From Gemmata sp. (GTDB taxonomy: Bacteria > Planctomycetota > Planctomycetia > Gemmatales > Gemmataceae), in contig JANWYJ010000001.1 of NCBI GenBank assembly GCA_025055115.1, positions 1-50,001 on the forward strand: DNA of 50,001 nucleotides, in the 5' to 3' direction. The notes under the pieces are model-generated. The model ran no database searches. It was not told the origin of the DNA and saw nothing but the letters and a program-made list of their open reading frames with translations. This document shows positions 47,971 through 50,001 of the stretch, one piece after another. The position numbers and the translations under genes are program-made. Position 1 is the stretch's first letter. The number at the start of each line of letters is the position of its first letter.

Positions 47971-50001
47971 ATGCAAATTACGCGCCGTTTTACACAATTA
48001 GGCCAAGACCCCTTCGCGAATATCGAATTCATTCCGCGCAGTTCGACGATCCGTAACCCCAACGGTTCGATCGTCTTTGAAATGACGAACATCATGGTTC
48101 CGGCGAAGTGGAGCCAGGTCGCCGTCGATATTCTGGCGCAAAAATACTTCCGCCGCGCCGGTGTACCCCTGCGAACCAAACACATCCCGGAAGAGGGCGT
48201 ACCGGTCTGGCTACAGCGGAGCGTGCCCGAATCCCCGGATACGCCTTTGGGTGGCGAAACCGATTCGCGGCAAGTCTTCCATCGCCTCGCCGGATGTTGG
48301 ACGTATTGGGGCTGGAAAGGTGGCTATTTTTCGTCGGAAGCCGATGCCCGGGCTTTCTACGACGAAACCTGCTACATGCTGGCCATGCAGATGGCCGCCC
48401 CCAACTCGCCGCAGTGGTTCAACACCGGTCTGCATTGGGCCTACGGCATCGAAGGTCCACCGCAGGGGCATTACTTCGTCAACCCGCTGACACAACAACT
48501 CGAACGTTCCACCAGCGCCTACGAACGGCCAGCGCCGCATGCGTGTTTCATTCAGCATGTTGAGGATGACTTGGTCAACGAAGGCGGGATCATGGACTTG
48601 TGGGTCCGCGAAGCCCGGATTTTCAAATACGGCAGCGGCACCGGCAGCAATTTCTCGACTCTGCGTGCTGAAGGCGAACCCCTCTCCGGTGGTGGGAAGT
48701 CGTCTGGGTTGATGAGTTTCCTTAAAATCGGCGATCGTGCCGCGGGCGCCATCAAAAGCGGCGGTACCACCCGGCGTGCGGCCAAAATGGTCGTTCTCGA
48801 TCTCGACCACCCCGACATTGAAGAATTCATTAACTGGAAAGTGATCGAAGAACAAAAAGTGGCGGAACTGGTCGCCGGTTCCAAACTGATGAACAAGCAT
48901 CTCAACGCCATCATGCGGGCTATTCATGCCCACCCGGTCGCCGAAGAACGCTTCGACCCCACGAAAAATACCGCTCTCCGCCAAGCGGTTCTTGACGCCC
49001 GCGCGGCCCTGTTGCCGGAAAACTACATCGCCCGCGTCATTCAGTTGGCCAAACAAGGCTTCAAGAGCATTGAAGTGGAAGAATACGACACCGATTGGAA
49101 CTCCAAAGCCTATTACACGGTCAGCGGTCAGAACAGCAACAACTCTGTGCGGATTCCCAATGAATTTATGAAGGCGGTGGAGACCAATGGCCCCTGGCCG
49201 CTCTATTGGCGGACCGAATTGCTCAAAGCGAAGAAAGAAGGACGCCCGCCTCAGCCGAAAAAGACGCTCGCTGCACGCGATCTGTGGGAGCAAATCGCTT
49301 TTGCCGCCTGGAGTTGCGCCGACCCCGGTGTGCAGTTCGACACCACCATCAACGAATGGCATACCTGCCCCGTCGATGGCCGTATCAATGCCAGCAATCC
49401 GTGCGTCACCGGGGACACTCTTGTCGCCACCAGCGAAGGCCTGGTCCGCATCGCCGCCCTGCTCGACCGAGAGTTTACCGTCATCGGCTCGGACCTCCGG
49501 CCGCACCGGGTAGGCCCGGCGTTCGCCACAGGCATCAAGCCGGTGTACCGTCTGCGGACTCAATCCGGGTACGAATTGAAACTCACCGCGGACCATCGCG
49601 TCCTGACCGCGAACCGGGGCGACGTTCCGGCCCATGAACTGACGCGAGACGATCGGATCGTTCTCGGTCCGCCTTGCTTCGGCACGGTCCGTCTCGACGA
49701 GCGGATAGCTGAATTCCTCGGCCTCATGCTGGGCGATAGCTGTCTCATGGGCGAACAGGAATCAGCTATGCTGACGCTCTCCCCCCAGGAGTCAGCATTA
49801 GCCCGGCGCGTTCAGGAGACCCTTCAAGCCTTCAAGCAAGAGCACGCCCCAGCTGGACGTGGTTCCCGGCCGTGTTCTGTGAATCAGCCGCAGGAAACGC
49901 TGCGAATTGGCACCTCGTCCCGCTGTGTCGTGGATCTCCTGAAACGCTATGCGGTCCTGAACGAAGGCAGCGCGGGGAAACGCTTCACCGACGCCATCTT
50001 C
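47971..50001 (+). CDS. nrdJ: Class II (B12-dependent) ribonucleotide reductase, intein-interrupted, 3' end outside window
   Basis: Adenosylcobalamin-dependent reductases make dNTP precursors from ribonucleotides. The 677 codons present read without a stop. The N-terminal part has AVDILAQKYFRRAGVP, SPQWFNTGLH, PHACFIQHVEDDL (first redox Cys), GSGTGSNFSTLRAEGEPLSGGG and SGGTTRRAAKMVVLDLDHPDIEEFI. The extein reaches RINASNP at codon 477, where an intein begins in place of continuing CSEY. ATG 47971 lies just after a hairpin; an in-frame ATG at 47917 would add 18 residues and put the hairpin inside the gene, so 47971 is preferred. Confidence 0.93.
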   Translation, partial: MQITRRFTQLGQDPFANIEFIPRSSTIRNPNGSIVFEMTNIMVPAKWSQVAVDILAQKYFRRAGVPLRTKHIPEEGVPVWLQRSVPESPDTPLGGETDSRQVFHRLAGCWTYWGWKGGYFSSEADARAFYDETCYMLAMQMAAPNSPQWFNTGLHWAYGIEGPPQGHYFVNPLTQQLERSTSAYERPAPHACFIQHVEDDLVNEGGIMDLWVREARIFKYGSGTGSNFSTLRAEGEPLSGGGKSSGLMSFLKIGDRAAGAIKSGGTTRRAAKMVVLDLDHPDIEEFINWKVIEEQKVAELVAGSKLMNKHLNAIMRAIHAHPVAEERFDPTKNTALRQAVLDARAALLPENYIARVIQLAKQGFKSIEVEEYDTDWNSKAYYTVSGQNSNNSVRIPNEFMKAVETNGPWPLYWRTELLKAKKEGRPPQPKKTLAARDLWEQIAFAAWSCADPGVQFDTTINEWHTCPVDGRINASNPCVTGDTLVATSEGLVRIAALLDREFTVIGSDLRPHRVGPAFATGIKPVYRLRTQSGYELKLTADHRVLTANRGDVPAHELTRDDRIVLGPPCFGTVRLDERIAEFLGLMLGDSCLMGEQESAMLTLSPQESALARRVQETLQAFKQEHAPAGRGSRPCSVNQPQETLRIGTSSRCVVDLLKRYAVLNEGSAGKRFTDAIF
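49402..50001 (+). other. Intein (N-terminal part) inside nrdJ
   Basis: The intein begins at Cys (49402-49404) within the NPC motif of the reductase. Block A is CVTGDTLVATSEG and block B is LKLTADHRVLT (T-x-x-H). FLGLMLGDSCL near 49711-49743 looks like the first LAGLIDADG motif of a DOD homing endonuclease (the usual DG is DS). The C-terminal splice junction lies outside the window, so intactness cannot be judged. Confidence 0.88.

Noticed and set aside
1-50001. tRNA, rRNA and cobalamin riboswitch
   Set aside because: I looked for tRNA-like T-loops, rRNA motifs, and a B12-box before the B12-dependent reductase and CbiM-like genes. None was convincing by eye.

Overview
The window looks like a chromosome segment from a planctomycete, most likely a Gemmata-like lineage (inference). 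The evidence is three very large PVC-type dehydrogenase/cytochrome c proteins, two secreted sulfatases, a DUF1080 protein, a TIGR03067 protein, two Hanks-type Ser/Thr kinases, lipid A genes (lpxD, lpxI) and a GC-rich, gene-dense layout. I see no rRNA, tRNA, CRISPR array, transposase, prophage or replication origin.

Layout: 1-4.6 kb, a small secreted Pro-rich protein, then a tight operon of Gfo/Idh dehydrogenase, class III aminotransferase and an orphan Zn/Mn-type ABC permease. 4.7-7 kb, a YcgR-like (UPF0718) permease and a YcgQ-like (TIGR03943) partner with a Fur-family-like palindrome between them. 7.1-12.7 kb (minus), a ceramidase-like protein overlapping a giant ceramidase/dehydrogenase/HEAT/cytochrome c protein that is cut by one in-frame TAG. 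12.7-17 kb (minus), an EamA transporter, a Ser/Thr kinase and a GH10-like protein lacking its acid/base Glu. 17-19.1 kb (minus), lpxD-lpxI. 19.6-20.4 kb, a HisA-like TIM barrel. 20.8-25.8 kb (minus), a sugar-dehydrogenase/three-heme protein, an exported methyltransferase-DsrE fusion and a GNAT acetyltransferase. 26-32.4 kb (plus), DUF1080, two sulfatases, a TatD/Ebo-like hydrolase and DUF4240. 32.7-40.6 kb, a membrane-sensor kinase, tsaD, a small basic protein (minus), a THUMP-like methyltransferase, TIGR03067 and a Smr-less MutS2. 40.6-46.9 kb (minus), a CbiM-like protein, a PVC dehydrogenase, an SGNH hydrolase and an EVE protein. 47.2-50 kb, dcd and a B12-dependent ribonucleotide reductase interrupted by an intein that runs off the window.

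Functional themes are secreted carbohydrate and sulfate-ester breakdown with cytochrome-linked oxidation (PVC dehydrogenases, sulfatases, DUF1080, SGNH), metal handling (orphan permease, YcgR/Q, CbiM), envelope lipid synthesis, and dNTP supply (dcd, nrdJ).

The most striking signal belongs to no gene. Almost every intergenic region from about 17 kb onward carries short direct duplications (9-72 bp units, 2-3 copies, perfect to clearly diverged). At least nine duplicate the last codons of the neighbouring gene, usually with a stop codon retained in the extra copy. Several others duplicate the ribosome-binding-site leader just before a start codon. I treat this as the main candidate for something undescribed, with neutral slippage outside coding sequence as the null explanation.
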